Assembly (NCBI RefSeq): GCF_017654485.1
Contig: NZ_CP061091.1
Span: forward strand, 2,982,501 to 3,046,500
Origin: Roseomonas marmotae
GTDB lineage: Bacteria; Pseudomonadota; Alphaproteobacteria; Acetobacterales; Acetobacteraceae
Reading direction: 5' to 3'
DNA length: 64,000 nt
Of the stretch, positions 1 through 9,762 are shown piece by piece (position 1 is the stretch's first letter; each line of letters opens with the position of its first letter). Both the position numbers and the translations under genes were made by a program. The notes under the pieces were generated by a model. The model saw only the letters and a list, made by a program, of their open reading frames with translations, was not told where the DNA came from and ran no database searches.

Positions 1-1341
1 GGCTTCTCCCTGCTGGATGGCGGCGCCAGTTCCTCGGCCGCCACCATGTTCGTGCAGCTGAAGCCCTTCGCCGACCGCACGGCCGCCGGTGATTCCGTGC
101 AGGCGCTGATCGGCCGCATCTATGTGGAAAGCCAGCAGATCCTCGGGGCGCAGATCATCCCGATCAACCTCCCACCGATCATCGGCCTCTCCACCGGCGG
201 TGGCTTCGAATACCAGCTGGAGAGCCTGCAGGGCGCGAGCCCGGAGCAGATGAGCCAGGTCCTGTCGGCGCTGCTCAGCGCGGCCAATCAGGACCCGAGC
301 CTGACGCAGGTCTTCTCGACCTTCTCGGCCAGCGCGCCATCGCTCTACCTGAATATCGACCGTGACAAGGCGCAGGCGCTGGGCCTGTCCATGACCGATG
401 TCTTCTCGGCGCTCCAGGTCACGCTGGGCGGCAGCTTCATCAACAACTTCAATCTCTACGGCCGCACCTGGCAGGTCATCATGCAGGGCGTGGCGGATGA
501 CCGTCGCGACGCCGAGGACATCTGGAAGATCCAGGTCCGCAACAGCCGGGGCGCGATGGTGCCTCTGCGTTCCATCGCCACCGTCGAAACGGTGGTCGGC
601 CCGCAGACCATCACGCGCTACAACAACTACCGCTCCATCACCATCAACGGCAGCCCGGCACCCGGCGTCTCCTCCGGCGAGGCGATGCTGGCGATGGAGG
701 AAGTCTCGCGGCGGACCCTGCCGCCCGGCTATGCCTTCGAATGGACGGGCACCTCCTACCAGGAGCAGCAGGCCTCCGGTCAGACCGGCTATATCCTGGC
801 GCTGGCCGTGCTCTTCGCCTTCCTCTTCCTGGTGGCGCTTTATGAGAGCTGGGTGATCCCGATCCCCGTGCTGCTCTCCGTCATCGTCGGCGTGCTGGCG
901 GCGGTCCTGGGCGTCTCGATCGCTGGCCTCTCGATGGATCTCTATGCCCAGATCGGCCTCGTGGTGCTCATCGCGCTGGCGGCCAAGAACGGCATCCTGA
1001 TCGTCGAATTCGCCAAGGACGAGCGTGAGGCCGGGCGTTCCATCATCGAGGCGGCGGAACGCGGCGCCCGACTGCGGTTCCGCGCGGTGATGATGACCTC
1101 CATCGCCTTCATCCTCGGCCTCGTGCCGCTGGTCTGGGCGAGCGGCGCGGCCATGCTGGCGCGGCGCGCGGTCGCCACGCCCGTCTTCGCGGGCATGATC
1201 GCGGCCTCCACCATCGGCATCTTCCTGATCCCCATGCTCTATGTGGTGTTCCAGAGGATGCGCGAGGCGACGCATCGCCGCTTCGGCCGTGGCCAGCATG
1301 CCAATCCGGATGACAAGGCAGCGCCCGGCGCGCACCACTAG
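1..1341 (+). CDS. RND efflux transporter, C-terminal part (cut by window edge)
   Basis: The inner-membrane pump subunit of a tripartite resistance-nodulation-division exporter of the HAE1 (AcrB/MexB) type. The frame is open from base 1, so the start lies upstream and only about 446 C-terminal residues are seen. The visible part holds the second periplasmic porter region, including the family phrase [13 protein letters not shown], followed by the last membrane helices (for example [20 protein letters not shown] and the [15 protein letters not shown] segment). It ends in a short charged tail. The membrane-fusion partner is presumably upstream and an outer-membrane factor is not visible. The substrate cannot be told. 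The truncation is from the window edge, not a mutation. Confidence 0.93.
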   Translation, partial: GFSLLDGGASSSAATMFVQLKPFADRTAAGDSVQALIGRIYVESQQILGAQIIPINLPPIIGLSTGGGFEYQLESLQGASPEQMSQVLSALLSAANQDPSLTQVFSTFSASAPSLYLNIDRDKAQALGLSMTDVFSALQVTLGGSFINNFNLYGRTWQVIMQGVADDRRDAEDIWKIQVRNSRGAMVPLRSIATVETVVGPQTITRYNNYRSITINGSPAPGVSSGEAMLAMEEVSRRTLPPGYAFEWTGTSYQEQQASGQTGYILALAVLFAFLFLVALYESWVIPIPVLLSVIVGVLAAVLGVSIAGLSMDLYAQIGLVVLIALAAKNGILIVEFAKDEREAGRSIIEAAERGARLRFRAVMMTSIAFILGLVPLVWASGAAMLARRAVATPVFAGMIAASTIGIFLIPMLYVVFQRMREATHRRFGRGQHANPDDKAAPGAHH

Positions 1342-1365
1342 CCGCGGGTATCCGCCGGCCAACGG

Positions 1366-1402
1366 AAAGGGGGCGCTCCGGCAACGGAGCGCCCCCTTTT
1401 CT
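1366..1402 (+). terminator. Rho-independent terminator after the RND gene
   Basis: A perfect inverted repeat: the arm GGGGGCGCTCCG (1369-1380), a GCAA loop, and the matching arm 1385-1396, extended by an AAA/TTT pairing and followed by TTTTCTGTT. It lies 25 bases after the stop of the RND gene and before the next start. It is the clearest intrinsic terminator in the window and separates the efflux operon from ndh. Confidence 0.9.
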
Positions 1403-1430
1403 GTTGACCTCCCGGAAAGGGAGACCGGGC

Positions 1431-2735
1431 ATGGAGCCGAAGCACATTGTCATCGTCGGCGGCGGGGCTGCCGGACTGCATCTGGCCACACGTCTGGGGC
1501 GCCAGCTGAAACGCCGGCCCGGCGAAGCCACCATCACGTTGATCGACCGCGATTACAGCCATATCTGGAAACCCCTTCTGCATGAGGTCGCGGCCGGCAC
1601 GCTGGACACGGGGGTGGAGCAGGTGGGCTTCATCCCGCAGGCCAGCCGCAGCGGCTTCCGCTACTGGCCGGGCGAGATGACGGGATTGGACCGTGGGGCG
1701 CGCCGCGTCCGCCTCGCCCCGCAGCTAGATCTCCAGGGAGATATCATCCTGCCGGAGCGGGAGGTTCCCTACGACATCCTGGTGCTCGCGGTCGGCAGCA
1801 GCGCCAATGATTTCGGCATCCCCGGAGTGCTGGAACATGCCCTCTTCATCGACAGCCGTTCCCAGGCCGAAGCCTTCAACACCGCGCTGCGAGCGGAGGT
1901 GATGCGCTGCCTGGCGGGGCCGGAGGAGATGACACTGGACATCGCCATCGTCGGCGCCGGCGCGACGGGGGTGGAACTCTCAGCCGAGTTGAACACCGCG
2001 TTCGACCTCGCCGCCGGCTACGGTCTGCCCAATCTGCGCAAGCGGCTGCGCCTGACCCTGGTGGAGACCGCGCCACGCATCCTCGGCGCCCTGCCGGAAC
2101 GCGTCGCCGCGGCATCTCAGAGCGTGCTGGAGCGGGTGGGCGTGACGGTGCTGACCAATGCCCAGGTCTCGGCGGTGGAAGAGGATGCGCTGGTGCTGAA
2201 GGACGGCCGCCGCATCCCCGCGAAGCTGAAGGTCTGGGCCGCCGGCATCAAGGCGCCCACCTTCCTGCGGGAGTTGGACGGGCTGGAGGCAGCGCGGAAC
2301 AACCAGCTGGTCGTCCGCCCGACGCTACAGGCCAGCCAGGACGACTCCATCTATGTGCTGGGCGACTGCGCCGCCTTGACTCCGCCGGGGGCGCAGCGGC
2401 CGCTGCCCGCCACCGCGCAGGTGGCGCATCAGCAGGCCGCGCATCTGGCGGACAGCCTCGCCGGTACGCTGCGAGGGCGTGCCCCCACGCCCTTCACCTA
2501 TCGCGAGCAGGGCGCCCTGGTGGCGCTCGGCCGCTACAACGCCTTTGGCAGCCTGGGCCGTACCGGGCTGCTGCGGAAAGGCGGGCTCTTCATCCAGGGC
2601 TGGTTCGCCCATCTCAGCTACAGTTCGCTCTATCGGCGCCACCAGCTGCGGCTCTTCGGCTTCTGGCGGGTGCTGCTCTATTGGGCCTCGGATTTCCTGC
2701 GCCATCTCAGCCGCCCCGGCGTCCGGCTGGAATAA
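1431..2735 (+). CDS. ndh: Type II NADH:quinone oxidoreductase (NDH-2)
   Basis: A single-subunit, non-proton-pumping NADH dehydrogenase of 434 residues that passes electrons from NADH through FAD to quinone at the inner membrane. An N-terminal FAD-binding fold (IVIVGGGAAGLHLATRLG) is followed by a second dinucleotide fold (IAIVGAGATGVELSAEL) for NADH. The FAD-closing motif YVLGDCAAL comes next, and the C-terminal region is hydrophobic and aromatic, as expected for membrane attachment. The start at 1431 follows a GGAAAGGGAG ribosome-binding site; an in-frame start 27 bases upstream has none. It stands alone after a strong terminator. Related FAD oxidoreductases such as sulfide:quinone reductases are less likely, given the length and the NDH-2-like N-terminus. 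Confidence 0.9.
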   Translation: MEPKHIVIVGGGAAGLHLATRLGRQLKRRPGEATITLIDRDYSHIWKPLLHEVAAGTLDTGVEQVGFIPQASRSGFRYWPGEMTGLDRGARRVRLAPQLDLQGDIILPEREVPYDILVLAVGSSANDFGIPGVLEHALFIDSRSQAEAFNTALRAEVMRCLAGPEEMTLDIAIVGAGATGVELSAELNTAFDLAAGYGLPNLRKRLRLTLVETAPRILGALPERVAAASQSVLERVGVTVLTNAQVSAVEEDALVLKDGRRIPAKLKVWAAGIKAPTFLRELDGLEAARNNQLVVRPTLQASQDDSIYVLGDCAALTPPGAQRPLPATAQVAHQQAAHLADSLAGTLRGRAPTPFTYREQGALVALGRYNAFGSLGRTGLLRKGGLFIQGWFAHLSYSSLYRRHQLRLFGFWRVLLYWASDFLRHLSRPGVRLE

Positions 2736-2809
2736 CCGGGGCATGGCTTTCATTACGGCGCCAATCAGGTCTAGCGTGACGTTCCGCTGCCGCTCCGAGG
2801 CCCCGCCCC

Positions 2810-4387
2810 ATGCGCCTGAACGCCCTGCTGACCGCCGGCCTGCTGACCGCCACCGCCCTGGCCCCCGCCCTGGCCCAGCCAGGGGACGAGGCTCGTGTCG
2901 GCCTGCAGACCGAGAGTTCCTCGATCGATCCGCATTTCGCGCTGGTGGGCGCCAACCAGACAGTGGCGCAGCATATCTTTGACCCGCTGCTGCAATCCGA
3001 CCGCAACCTGCGCCCCGTCCCCGGCCTGACCAGCGTGACGAATCCGGAGCCCGACATCTGGGAATTCAGGATCCGTGAGGGCGCGCGCTTCCAGGACGGC
3101 ACGCCCGTCACCGCCGAGGATATCCTCTTCTCGCTGGAGCGGATGCCGAAGGTGCCGAACAGCCCCGCACCCTTCATCCGCATGCAGTCGGCGGTGGTGG
3201 AGACGCAGGTGGTGGACGGGCGCACCATCCGCCTGCGCTCCCGCGGCCCGGACCCTTCCGTCATCCTGAATGCCATGACGGCCTATGTGGTGCCGCGGCA
3301 TGTGGCGAAGGACGCGACCACCGCGGATTTCAACAGCGGTAAGGCCGCCATCGGTTCCGGCCCCTGGCGCTTCCGGCAATGGCAGCCCGGCACCGGCATC
3401 ATGCTGGAGCGGAACGACGACTACTGGGGGGAGAAGCCCGCCTTCGCCCGCGCCACGCTGCGCTCCGTCGCCAATGACGCGGCGCGGCTGGCGGCGCTGC
3501 TGGCGGGCGACCTGGACCTGATCGATGCCGTGCCGCCTTCCGAGGTCGCGCGCCTGCGCGGCAACAAGGCGCTGGGCGTCTCCTCCGCCCCCTCCTCCCG
3601 CATGATCTATCTGGCGCTGGACCAGTCGGGCGATACCACAAACTTTGTCGCCGGCAAGGACGGCCAGCCACTGCCGCGGAACCCGCTGCGCGACGCGCGG
3701 GTGCGGCAGGCGCTTTCCATCGGCATCAACCGGCAGGCGATCGTTGAGCGCGTGCTCTCCGGCGCGTCCCGCCCCTCCGGGCAACTGGCGGTGGAAGGAC
3801 AGATCGGCTACGCGCCGGACCTCGCCTCCCCCGCCCATGACGCCGATCTCGCGAAGCGACTGCTGGCAGAGGCGGGCTTCCCCAACGGCTTCCGCATCAC
3901 CCTGCATTCTCCGAACAACCGCTATATCGAGGACGACAAGACCGCCCAGGCCGTGGCGCAGTTCTGGACGCGCATCGGCATCGAGACGCGGGTGGAGGTC
4001 ATGCCCTCCAACGTCTTCTTCACCCGCGCGGGGCGGCGGGAATTCTCGGCCTTCCTGATCGGCTTCGGCCATACCACGGGTGATTCCTGGCTCGGGCTTT
4101 CCCAGGTGCTGCACAGCTTCGACCAGGCACGCGGGCTGGGCGGCCTGAATCGCGGCCGCTTCAGCAGCCCGCGCTTCGATGCGCTGATCGGCCAGGCCCG
4201 CACCGTGACCGACCCCGAACAGCGCGGCGCGCTGCTACGGCAGGCACAGGCTGTCGCCTTCCAGGAGGAGGCCGCGATCATTCCGCTGCATGTGCCGAAC
4301 AACACCTGGGCGCATCGCGCGGGCCTCTCCTACGAAGCAGGACTGGACGAGAACACCCTGACACAGAACCTCCACAGAGCGCCGTGA
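2810..4387 (+). CDS. ABC transporter substrate-binding protein, family 5 (peptide/nickel type)
   Basis: A periplasmic solute-binding protein of 525 residues in the DppA/OppA/NikA family. The N-terminus is a signal peptide (Leu/Ala-rich core ending around ALAPALAQ). The family features are present: the early DPHFALVGANQTVAQHIFDPL region, FRIREGARFQDGTPVTAEDI, and an RNDDYWGEKPAF stretch. A GAGG ribosome-binding site precedes the ATG. No permease or ATPase gene is adjacent, and the next gene overlaps by 4 bases (GTGA) but is an acetyltransferase. The ligand, likely an oligopeptide or similar compound, cannot be told from sequence. An orphan dppDF-type ATPase pair lies 46 kb away; a link between the two is only possible. 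Confidence 0.88.
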   Translation: MRLNALLTAGLLTATALAPALAQPGDEARVGLQTESSSIDPHFALVGANQTVAQHIFDPLLQSDRNLRPVPGLTSVTNPEPDIWEFRIREGARFQDGTPVTAEDILFSLERMPKVPNSPAPFIRMQSAVVETQVVDGRTIRLRSRGPDPSVILNAMTAYVVPRHVAKDATTADFNSGKAAIGSGPWRFRQWQPGTGIMLERNDDYWGEKPAFARATLRSVANDAARLAALLAGDLDLIDAVPPSEVARLRGNKALGVSSAPSSRMIYLALDQSGDTTNFVAGKDGQPLPRNPLRDARVRQALSIGINRQAIVERVLSGASRPSGQLAVEGQIGYAPDLASPAHDADLAKRLLAEAGFPNGFRITLHSPNNRYIEDDKTAQAVAQFWTRIGIETRVEVMPSNVFFTRAGRREFSAFLIGFGHTTGDSWLGLSQVLHSFDQARGLGGLNRGRFSSPRFDALIGQARTVTDPEQRGALLRQAQAVAFQEEAAIIPLHVPNNTWAHRAGLSYEAGLDENTLTQNLHRAP

Positions 4388-4908
4388 CCGCAGCCACCAT
4401 CCGCATCCTCTCCGCCGGTGATGCCGGCGGATTCCGCAGGATCCGCCTTGAAGCTCTGGAGCTGCATCCTGAGGCCTTCGGTGCCAGCTATGCCGAGAAT
4501 CTGCCGCGCGACGAGGCTTGGTTCGCCGCCATGCTGGCGGACAGCACCGTCTTCGCGGCGGAGGAGGATGGAAGGCTGGTCGGCACCGCCGCCTTCTCCC
4601 GCCTGCCGGGAGAGAAATCGCGGCACAAGGCGGTCATGTGGGCCGTCTATGTCGATCAGGGCCATCGCGGGCGGCATCTGGGCGGGCGTCTGGTCCAGGC
4701 GGTGATCGACCATGCCCGGCACCAGGTGCGCGTGCTGCAATGCGCCGTATCGGTCGAGAACAGCGCCGCGAGGGATCTCTATCTGCGTCTCGGCTTCACC
4801 CGCTATGGCACGGAGCGCCGCGCGCTCTGCGTCGATGGCCGCTTCCTGGACGAGGACCTCCTGGACATCATGTTCGACGACGGCGACATCGCGAAAGGCC
4901 ATCCATGA
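4384..4908 (+). CDS. GNAT-family N-acetyltransferase
   Basis: A 174-residue acetyl-CoA-dependent acetyltransferase with one GNAT domain. The acetyl-CoA pyrophosphate loop is visible as VDQGHRGRHLGGRLVQAV, and the C-terminal half carries the usual NSAARDLYLRLGFTRYGTERRA motif. It starts with GTG overlapping the previous stop as GTGA, and its own stop overlaps the next start as ATGA. It is therefore probably translationally coupled in a three-gene unit with the binding protein and the CocE hydrolase. The substrate (antibiotic, amino acid or protein N-terminus) is unknown. Confidence 0.88.
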   Translation: MTAATIRILSAGDAGGFRRIRLEALELHPEAFGASYAENLPRDEAWFAAMLADSTVFAAEEDGRLVGTAAFSRLPGEKSRHKAVMWAVYVDQGHRGRHLGGRLVQAVIDHARHQVRVLQCAVSVENSAARDLYLRLGFTRYGTERRALCVDGRFLDEDLLDIMFDDGDIAKGHP

Positions 4909-6728
4909 ACCGCACCGAATACATGGTCCCCTGCCGTGATGGCGTGCGGCTGGCCACCGATGTCTATCTGCCGGAAGGCGAAGGCCCCTACCCCGCCATC
5001 CTGGAGCGCACGCCCTATGGCAAGCGCGAGGTCTCCCGATCCGAGCGCACCGCCGCCGACCCGAGGCCCGCGAAGCGCGAGGCCATCGCCCAGTATTTCG
5101 CCGCGCATGGCTATGCCGTGGTCTATCAGGACTGCCGGGGCCGCTACGGCAGCGAAGGCGAATTCGTGAAATACCTCGCGGATGGCGAGGACGGCTACGA
5201 CTGCTGTGCCTGGATCGTGCAGCAGCCCTGGTGCAATGGCCGTATCGGCACCATGGGGCTGAGCTATGCCGCGCATACCCAGGCCAGCCTGGGCTGCCTG
5301 AACCCGCCGGGGCTGGCGGCGCAGGTGCTGGATTCCGGCGGCTTCTCCGATGCCTGGAATGGCGGCATCCGCCGGGGCGGCGCCTTCGAGCTGAAGCAGG
5401 CGACCTGGGCCTTCAACCAGGGCAGGCTGGCGCCGGAAACCCGCGCCGACCCCGTGCGCGCCGCCGCCTTCGAGGGCGAGGACCTGCATGCCTGGTTCGC
5501 CCGCTGGCCCTGGAAGCCCGGCCATTCCCCCGTGCGCCACGCGCCGGACTACGAGAGTTACCTCTTCGAGCAATGGACCGAGGGCGCCTTCGGTCCCTTC
5601 TGGCAGAAGCTGGGCATCTACGCGAAGGGCTGGCACGATCGCTATGCCGATGTGCCGATGGTGCACATGTCCTCCTGGTACGACCCTTATCCTCGCACGG
5701 CGGTGGAGAATTACACCGGGCTGCGCGATGCCGGGCGCGGCCACCCCTATCTGATCCTCGGCCCCTGGACACATGGCAACCGCAGCCAGACCGCCTTCGG
5801 CGAGGTGGAGTTCGGCCCCGATGCCACGGTGGATTCCTGGGCCGGCGACTGGCGCGCCTTCCGGCTCCGCTTCTTCGACCGCTGGCTGAAGGGCATCGGC
5901 AACGGCGCCGAGGACGACCCGCGCGTGCGCGTCTTCGTCATGGGCGGCGGCTCCGGCCGCAGGAATGCCGCGGGCCTGCTGGAACATGGCGGCTACTGGC
6001 GTAGCGCCGCCGACTGGCCGCTGCCGGGCACGCGGTTCTCCGCCTTCCACCTGCATGCTGATGGCGGGCTGCGGCAAGCCGCGCCGGAGTCCGGTGCCGC
6101 GCCCATCTCCTGGACCTCCGATCCCGCGAAGCCCGTGCCGACGGTGGGCGGCGCCATCACCTCGATGGAGCCGCTGATCCCCGGCGGTCCATACGACCAG
6201 CGGGAGCGCGAAGGCATGTATGCCCATTCCGCGCCCTATCTGCCGCTGGCCTCCCGCCCGGATGTGGTGGTCTTCCAGACCGAACCGCTGGCCGGGGATC
6301 TGGAGGTGATCGGCCCGGTCGTGGCGCATCTCTGGATGTCCAGCGATGCACCCGATACGGACATCACAGCCAAGCTGGTCGATGTCTATCCGCCCAGTGC
6401 CGATTACCCGCAGGGCTTCGCCATGAACCTGACGGAAGGCGTCCTGCGCCTGCGCTACCGTGATAACCCGTCGGAGCCGAAGATGCTGGAACCTGGGGTG
6501 CCGGTGCGGATCACGGTGGAGCTTTTCCCCACCGCCAATCTCTTCAAGGCCGGGCACTGCATCCGGCTGGACATCGCCTCAAGCGAGTTCCCGCACTACG
6601 ATATCAACCCGCAGACCGGGGAGCCGGAAGGCGCGTGGCAGACGATGCGCGTGGCGCGCAACACGGTTTTCGTGGATGCCGCGCGGCCGTCGCGGCTGGT
6701 GCTGCCGGTGCTGCCGGTGCTTGGCTGA
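4905..6728 (+). CDS. CocE/NonD-family hydrolase (X-Pro dipeptidyl-peptidase S15 type)
   Basis: A 607-residue serine hydrolase with an alpha/beta-hydrolase core and a C-terminal jelly-roll domain, the fold of cocaine esterase and alpha-amino-acid ester hydrolases. The nucleophile is Ser120 in GTMGLSYAAHTQ. An acid is likely in the SSWYDPY segment, and the catalytic His is about residue 290 in GPWTHGN. The last 200 residues (from about TEPLAGDLEVIGPV) match the S15 C-terminal domain. The ATG at 4905 overlaps the preceding stop. Family members usually read GxSYxG at the nucleophile; here the last Gly is replaced by Ala. No signal peptide is seen, so it is probably cytoplasmic. The ester or amide substrate is unknown. 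Confidence 0.88.
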   Translation: MNRTEYMVPCRDGVRLATDVYLPEGEGPYPAILERTPYGKREVSRSERTAADPRPAKREAIAQYFAAHGYAVVYQDCRGRYGSEGEFVKYLADGEDGYDCCAWIVQQPWCNGRIGTMGLSYAAHTQASLGCLNPPGLAAQVLDSGGFSDAWNGGIRRGGAFELKQATWAFNQGRLAPETRADPVRAAAFEGEDLHAWFARWPWKPGHSPVRHAPDYESYLFEQWTEGAFGPFWQKLGIYAKGWHDRYADVPMVHMSSWYDPYPRTAVENYTGLRDAGRGHPYLILGPWTHGNRSQTAFGEVEFGPDATVDSWAGDWRAFRLRFFDRWLKGIGNGAEDDPRVRVFVMGGGSGRRNAAGLLEHGGYWRSAADWPLPGTRFSAFHLHADGGLRQAAPESGAAPISWTSDPAKPVPTVGGAITSMEPLIPGGPYDQREREGMYAHSAPYLPLASRPDVVVFQTEPLAGDLEVIGPVVAHLWMSSDAPDTDITAKLVDVYPPSADYPQGFAMNLTEGVLRLRYRDNPSEPKMLEPGVPVRITVELFPTANLFKAGHCIRLDIASSEFPHYDINPQTGEPEGAWQTMRVARNTVFVDAARPSRLVLPVLPVLG

Positions 6729-6746
6729 ACAGGGAACAAACACGGC

Positions 6747-7589
6747 ATGGCAACCTATTCCTTCCAGCAGGTGGACGTGTTCTCCGCCACCGCACTCAAG
6801 GGCAACCCCGTCGCGGTGGTGCTGGGCGCGGACGGGCTGTCCGACGCGCAGATGGCCGCCTTCGCCAACTGGACCAACCTCAGCGAGACCACCTTCCTGC
6901 TGAAGCCGACGGTACCAGGCGCGGACTACCGCCTGCGCATCTTCACGCCGCGCCGGGAGCTGCCCTTCGCCGGGCACCCGACGCTGGGCAGCTGCCACGC
7001 CTGGCTCGCCGCCGGCGGCGTCCCGGCTGGTGCCGAGGTGGTGCAGGAATGCGGCGTCGGCCTGGTACGCGTCCGGCGCGACGGCGGTCGCCTTTCCTTT
7101 CTCGCCCCGCCGCTGCGGCGCTCCGGCCCGTTGGAAGCGGATGTGCAGGCCGGCATCGCGCGCGGGCTGGGGATCGCGCCCGAGGCGATCGTGGCAGGGC
7201 AGTGGGTCGATAACGGGCCGGGCTGGGCCGCCGTGCTGCTGCGCTCCCGCGCCGAGGTGCTGGCGCTGCGGCCGGAACCCGCCGCCATGCCAGGCGTGCC
7301 GCTGGGCGTGGTGGCGCCCTGGGACCCGGCGAAGGATGGCACGGACGCGCAGTTCGAGGTGCGCGCCTTCGTCTCCGGCCTCGGCATAGCGGAGGACCCG
7401 GTGACGGGCAGCCTGAATGCCGGCCTGGCGCAGTGGCTGATCGGCGCCGGCCTGGCGCCCGCCGCCTACGTGGCCAGCCAGGGCACCGCGCTGGGCCGGG
7501 AAGGCCGCGTCTTCGTGCAGCAGGCCGGCGACGAGATCTGGGTCGGCGGCGACGCCGTGACCTGCATCTCCGGCCACGTCACCCTCTGA
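6747..7589 (+). CDS. PhzF-family isomerase-like protein
   Basis: A 280-residue two-domain protein of the PhzF/diaminopimelate-epimerase fold. Family motifs visible are the N-terminal QQVDVFSATALKGNPVAVV, the catalytic Glu47 in NLSETTFL, PFAGHPTLGS, and the C-terminal EDPVTGSLNAGLAQWL. Phenazine genes are not present, so this is one of the many PhzF homologues outside phenazine clusters, acting on an unidentified small molecule. It follows the CocE gene after 18 bases and may be cotranscribed with it. It converges on purU, with only 3 bases between the stops. Enzymatic activity is inferred from the retained Glu and the family, not shown. Confidence 0.9.
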   Translation: MATYSFQQVDVFSATALKGNPVAVVLGADGLSDAQMAAFANWTNLSETTFLLKPTVPGADYRLRIFTPRRELPFAGHPTLGSCHAWLAAGGVPAGAEVVQECGVGLVRVRRDGGRLSFLAPPLRRSGPLEADVQAGIARGLGIAPEAIVAGQWVDNGPGWAAVLLRSRAEVLALRPEPAAMPGVPLGVVAPWDPAKDGTDAQFEVRAFVSGLGIAEDPVTGSLNAGLAQWLIGAGLAPAAYVASQGTALGREGRVFVQQAGDEIWVGGDAVTCISGHVTL

Positions 7590-7592
7590 GGT

Positions 7593-8456
7593 TCAGAACA
7601 CGACGGTCTTGTTGCCGTTCAGGATGATGCGGTCATCCAGGAACAGCCCGATGGCCCGTGCCAGCACGCGCCGCTCGATGTCGCGGCCCTTGCGGATCAG
7701 GTTGTCGGGCGTGTCGGCATGGGTGATGCGCTCCACGTCCTGCTCGATGATCGGGCCTTCATCCAGGTCGGCGGTCACGAAATGCGCCGTGGCGCCGATC
7801 AGCTTCACGCCGCGCGCATGGGCCTGGTGATAGGGACGCGCGCCCTTGAAGCCCGGCAGGAAGGAATGGTGGATATTGATGCAGCGGCCCGGCAGCTTCG
7901 CCGCCAGCCCGTCCGAGAGCACCTGCATGTAGCGCGCCAGCACCATCAGGTCCGCGCGGCTCTCCTGGAACAGGCGCCACATCTCCGCTTCCTGCTCCAT
8001 CTTGGTGGCGCGCGTCACCGGGAGGTGGTGGAAGGGGATCTCCGCGAAATCCAGGTGGGCGTAGGTCTCGCGCGGGTGGTTGGCGATGATGCCGGCGATC
8101 TCCATCGGCATCTCGCCCGTGCGCCAGCGGTAGAGCAGGTCGGCCAGACAATGGTCGAACTTGGAAACCAGCAGCATGACACGCCGCTTCACCGAGCGGT
8201 CGCGCAGCGTCCAGCCCATGCCGAAGCGGGTGCCGACGGCGCCGATCGCTTCCCGCAGCATGGCCTCGGTGGTGGCGGGCGCCACATCGAAGACCACGCG
8301 CATGAAGAAGCGGCCAGTGGTGATGTCGTCGAACTGCTGCGCCTCGCGGATGTCGCCGCCGGCCTCGAACAGCGCGCCGGCCACGGCGGCGACGATGCCG
8401 GGGCGGTTGGCGCAGTTCAGGGTCAGGACATAGGAGGCGTGCGGGGCTTCGGTCAT
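7593..8456 (-). CDS. purU: Formyltetrahydrofolate deformylase PurU
   Basis: Hydrolyses 10-formyl-tetrahydrofolate to formate and tetrahydrofolate, balancing one-carbon pools and supplying formate for purine synthesis. The protein has 287 residues: an N-terminal ACT domain (about 1-85, with [20 protein letters not shown]) that would sense regulators such as glycine or methionine, then a formyltransferase-fold domain. The catalytic Asn and His are in [20 protein letters not shown], and the Asp is in the later [16 protein letters not shown] segment. The start chosen is the ATG giving [11 protein letters not shown], which matches the family's N-terminus; an in-frame start 51 bases upstream would add a non-homologous leader. 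Confidence 0.95.
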   Translation of the reverse strand: MTEAPHASYVLTLNCANRPGIVAAVAGALFEAGGDIREAQQFDDITTGRFFMRVVFDVAPATTEAMLREAIGAVGTRFGMGWTLRDRSVKRRVMLLVSKFDHCLADLLYRWRTGEMPMEIAGIIANHPRETYAHLDFAEIPFHHLPVTRATKMEQEAEMWRLFQESRADLMVLARYMQVLSDGLAAKLPGRCINIHHSFLPGFKGARPYHQAHARGVKLIGATAHFVTADLDEGPIIEQDVERITHADTPDNLIRKGRDIERRVLARAIGLFLDDRIILNGNKTVVF

Positions 8457-8556
8457 CTCGCGTCTCGGGTTGTATGGCCGCAGGGGGTAGGCCCTGGCGG
8501 CAGCCATGCCAAGGCGTGAAATTCCATAATCCGGTATTCCCGGTCATAAGGGCCCG

Positions 8557-9762
8557 GTGCAGACCGAACCTCCTTTCGTCGCCGTGCTCGGCGCCGGCCC
8601 CGCCGGGCTGATGGCGGCCGAGACCATCGCCGCCGCCGGCCACCCCGTGCGCGTCTTCGAGCGCATGCCCTCCCCGGCCCGCAAATTCCTGATGGCCGGG
8701 CGCGGCGGGCTGAACCTGACCCATTCCGAGCCGCTGGAAGCCTTCCTGGCCCGCTATGCCGAGGCGGCGCCGCATCTCGCCCCCGCCATCCGTGCCTTTC
8801 CCCCCGCCGCGCTGATCGCCTGGACCGAGGGGCTGGGGCAGGAGGTCTTCACTGGCAGCTCCGGCCGCGTCTTTCCCCGCGCCCTGAAGGCCTCGCCCCT
8901 GCTGCGCGCCTGGCTGGCGCGGCTGCAAAGCCAGGGCGTGCAGGTGCTGACCCGGCATGAATGGCTGGGTTTTACCGGTGACGGCGCGCTGCGGATCGGG
9001 GCGCCGGCGGGCGAGCAGCAGTTCCGGCCGCTGGCCACGGTGCTGGCGCTGGGCGGTGCTTCCTGGCCAAGGCTGGGGGCGGATGGCAGATGGGTGGCGC
9101 GTCTGCCGGGCCCGCGCATCGCACCCTTCCGCCCCGCCAATATGGGCTTCCGCATCAACTGGTCGCCGGTCTTCCGGGACCGGTACGAGGGCACGCCGCT
9201 GAAGCGCATCGCCCTCAGCTTCGCCGGCCGCACCGTGCGCGGCGAGGCCATGGTGACGGCGCAGGGGATCGAGGGGGGCGCGGTCTATGCCCTCTCCGCC
9301 CCGCTGCGGGATGCCATCGCCGCGCAGGGTTCCGCCACGCTGCTGCTGGACCTGCGGCCGGACCTGGATGCCGCTGCCCTCGCGGCCCGGCTTGATGCGC
9401 CGCGCCGGGGCCAGTCGCTCTCCACCTTCCTGCGGAAGGTGGCGGGGCTGCCGCCCGTGGCCATCGGGCTGGTGCAGGAGGCGCTGCATGCCGGCGCCAC
9501 GGCCCCGCTGTCGGCACTGGTGAAGGCGCTGCCCCTGCGGCTGGAGGCGCCGCAAGGGCTGGACCGCGCCATTTCCTCCGCCGGCGGGCTGGGGCTGGAG
9601 GAGCTGGACGCGCAGTTCATGCTGCGCGCCCATCCCGGAATTTTCGCCGCCGGGGAGATGCTGGACTGGGAAGCCCCCACCGGCGGCTATCTGTTGCAGG
9701 CCTGCTTCGCCACCGGCCGCGCCGCCGGGCAGGGCGTGACGCGGTGGCTCGCGGGGCGCTGA
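8557..9762 (+). CDS. YhiN/HI0933-like flavoprotein (TIGR03862-type)
   Basis: A 401-residue FAD-dependent oxidoreductase-like protein. The N-terminal dinucleotide-binding motif is VAVLGAGPAGLMAAETIAAAG, followed by the family signature RKFLMAGRGGLNLTHSEP. Near the C-terminus is the FAD-contacting GEMLDWEAPTGGYLLQACFATG. Family members occur widely but have no firmly assigned reaction; some are annotated as aminoacetone oxidase-like. A GTG at 8557 is the best start. It is divergent from purU across a 100-base gap that probably holds both promoters. Its stop abuts the stop of the convergent channel gene, the two codons forming TGATCA. Confidence 0.88.
   Translation: MQTEPPFVAVLGAGPAGLMAAETIAAAGHPVRVFERMPSPARKFLMAGRGGLNLTHSEPLEAFLARYAEAAPHLAPAIRAFPPAALIAWTEGLGQEVFTGSSGRVFPRALKASPLLRAWLARLQSQGVQVLTRHEWLGFTGDGALRIGAPAGEQQFRPLATVLALGGASWPRLGADGRWVARLPGPRIAPFRPANMGFRINWSPVFRDRYEGTPLKRIALSFAGRTVRGEAMVTAQGIEGGAVYALSAPLRDAIAAQGSATLLLDLRPDLDAAALAARLDAPRRGQSLSTFLRKVAGLPPVAIGLVQEALHAGATAPLSALVKALPLRLEAPQGLDRAISSAGGLGLEELDAQFMLRAHPGIFAAGEMLDWEAPTGGYLLQACFATGRAAGQGVTRWLAGR

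Noticed and set aside
1..1341. RND pump fragment as a broken gene
   Set aside because: The frame is open and homologous from base 1; the missing N-terminus is outside the window.
6747..7589. Phenazine biosynthesis locus
   Set aside because: Only a PhzF-family gene is present; none of the other phz genes are seen and the family is widespread outside phenazine clusters.
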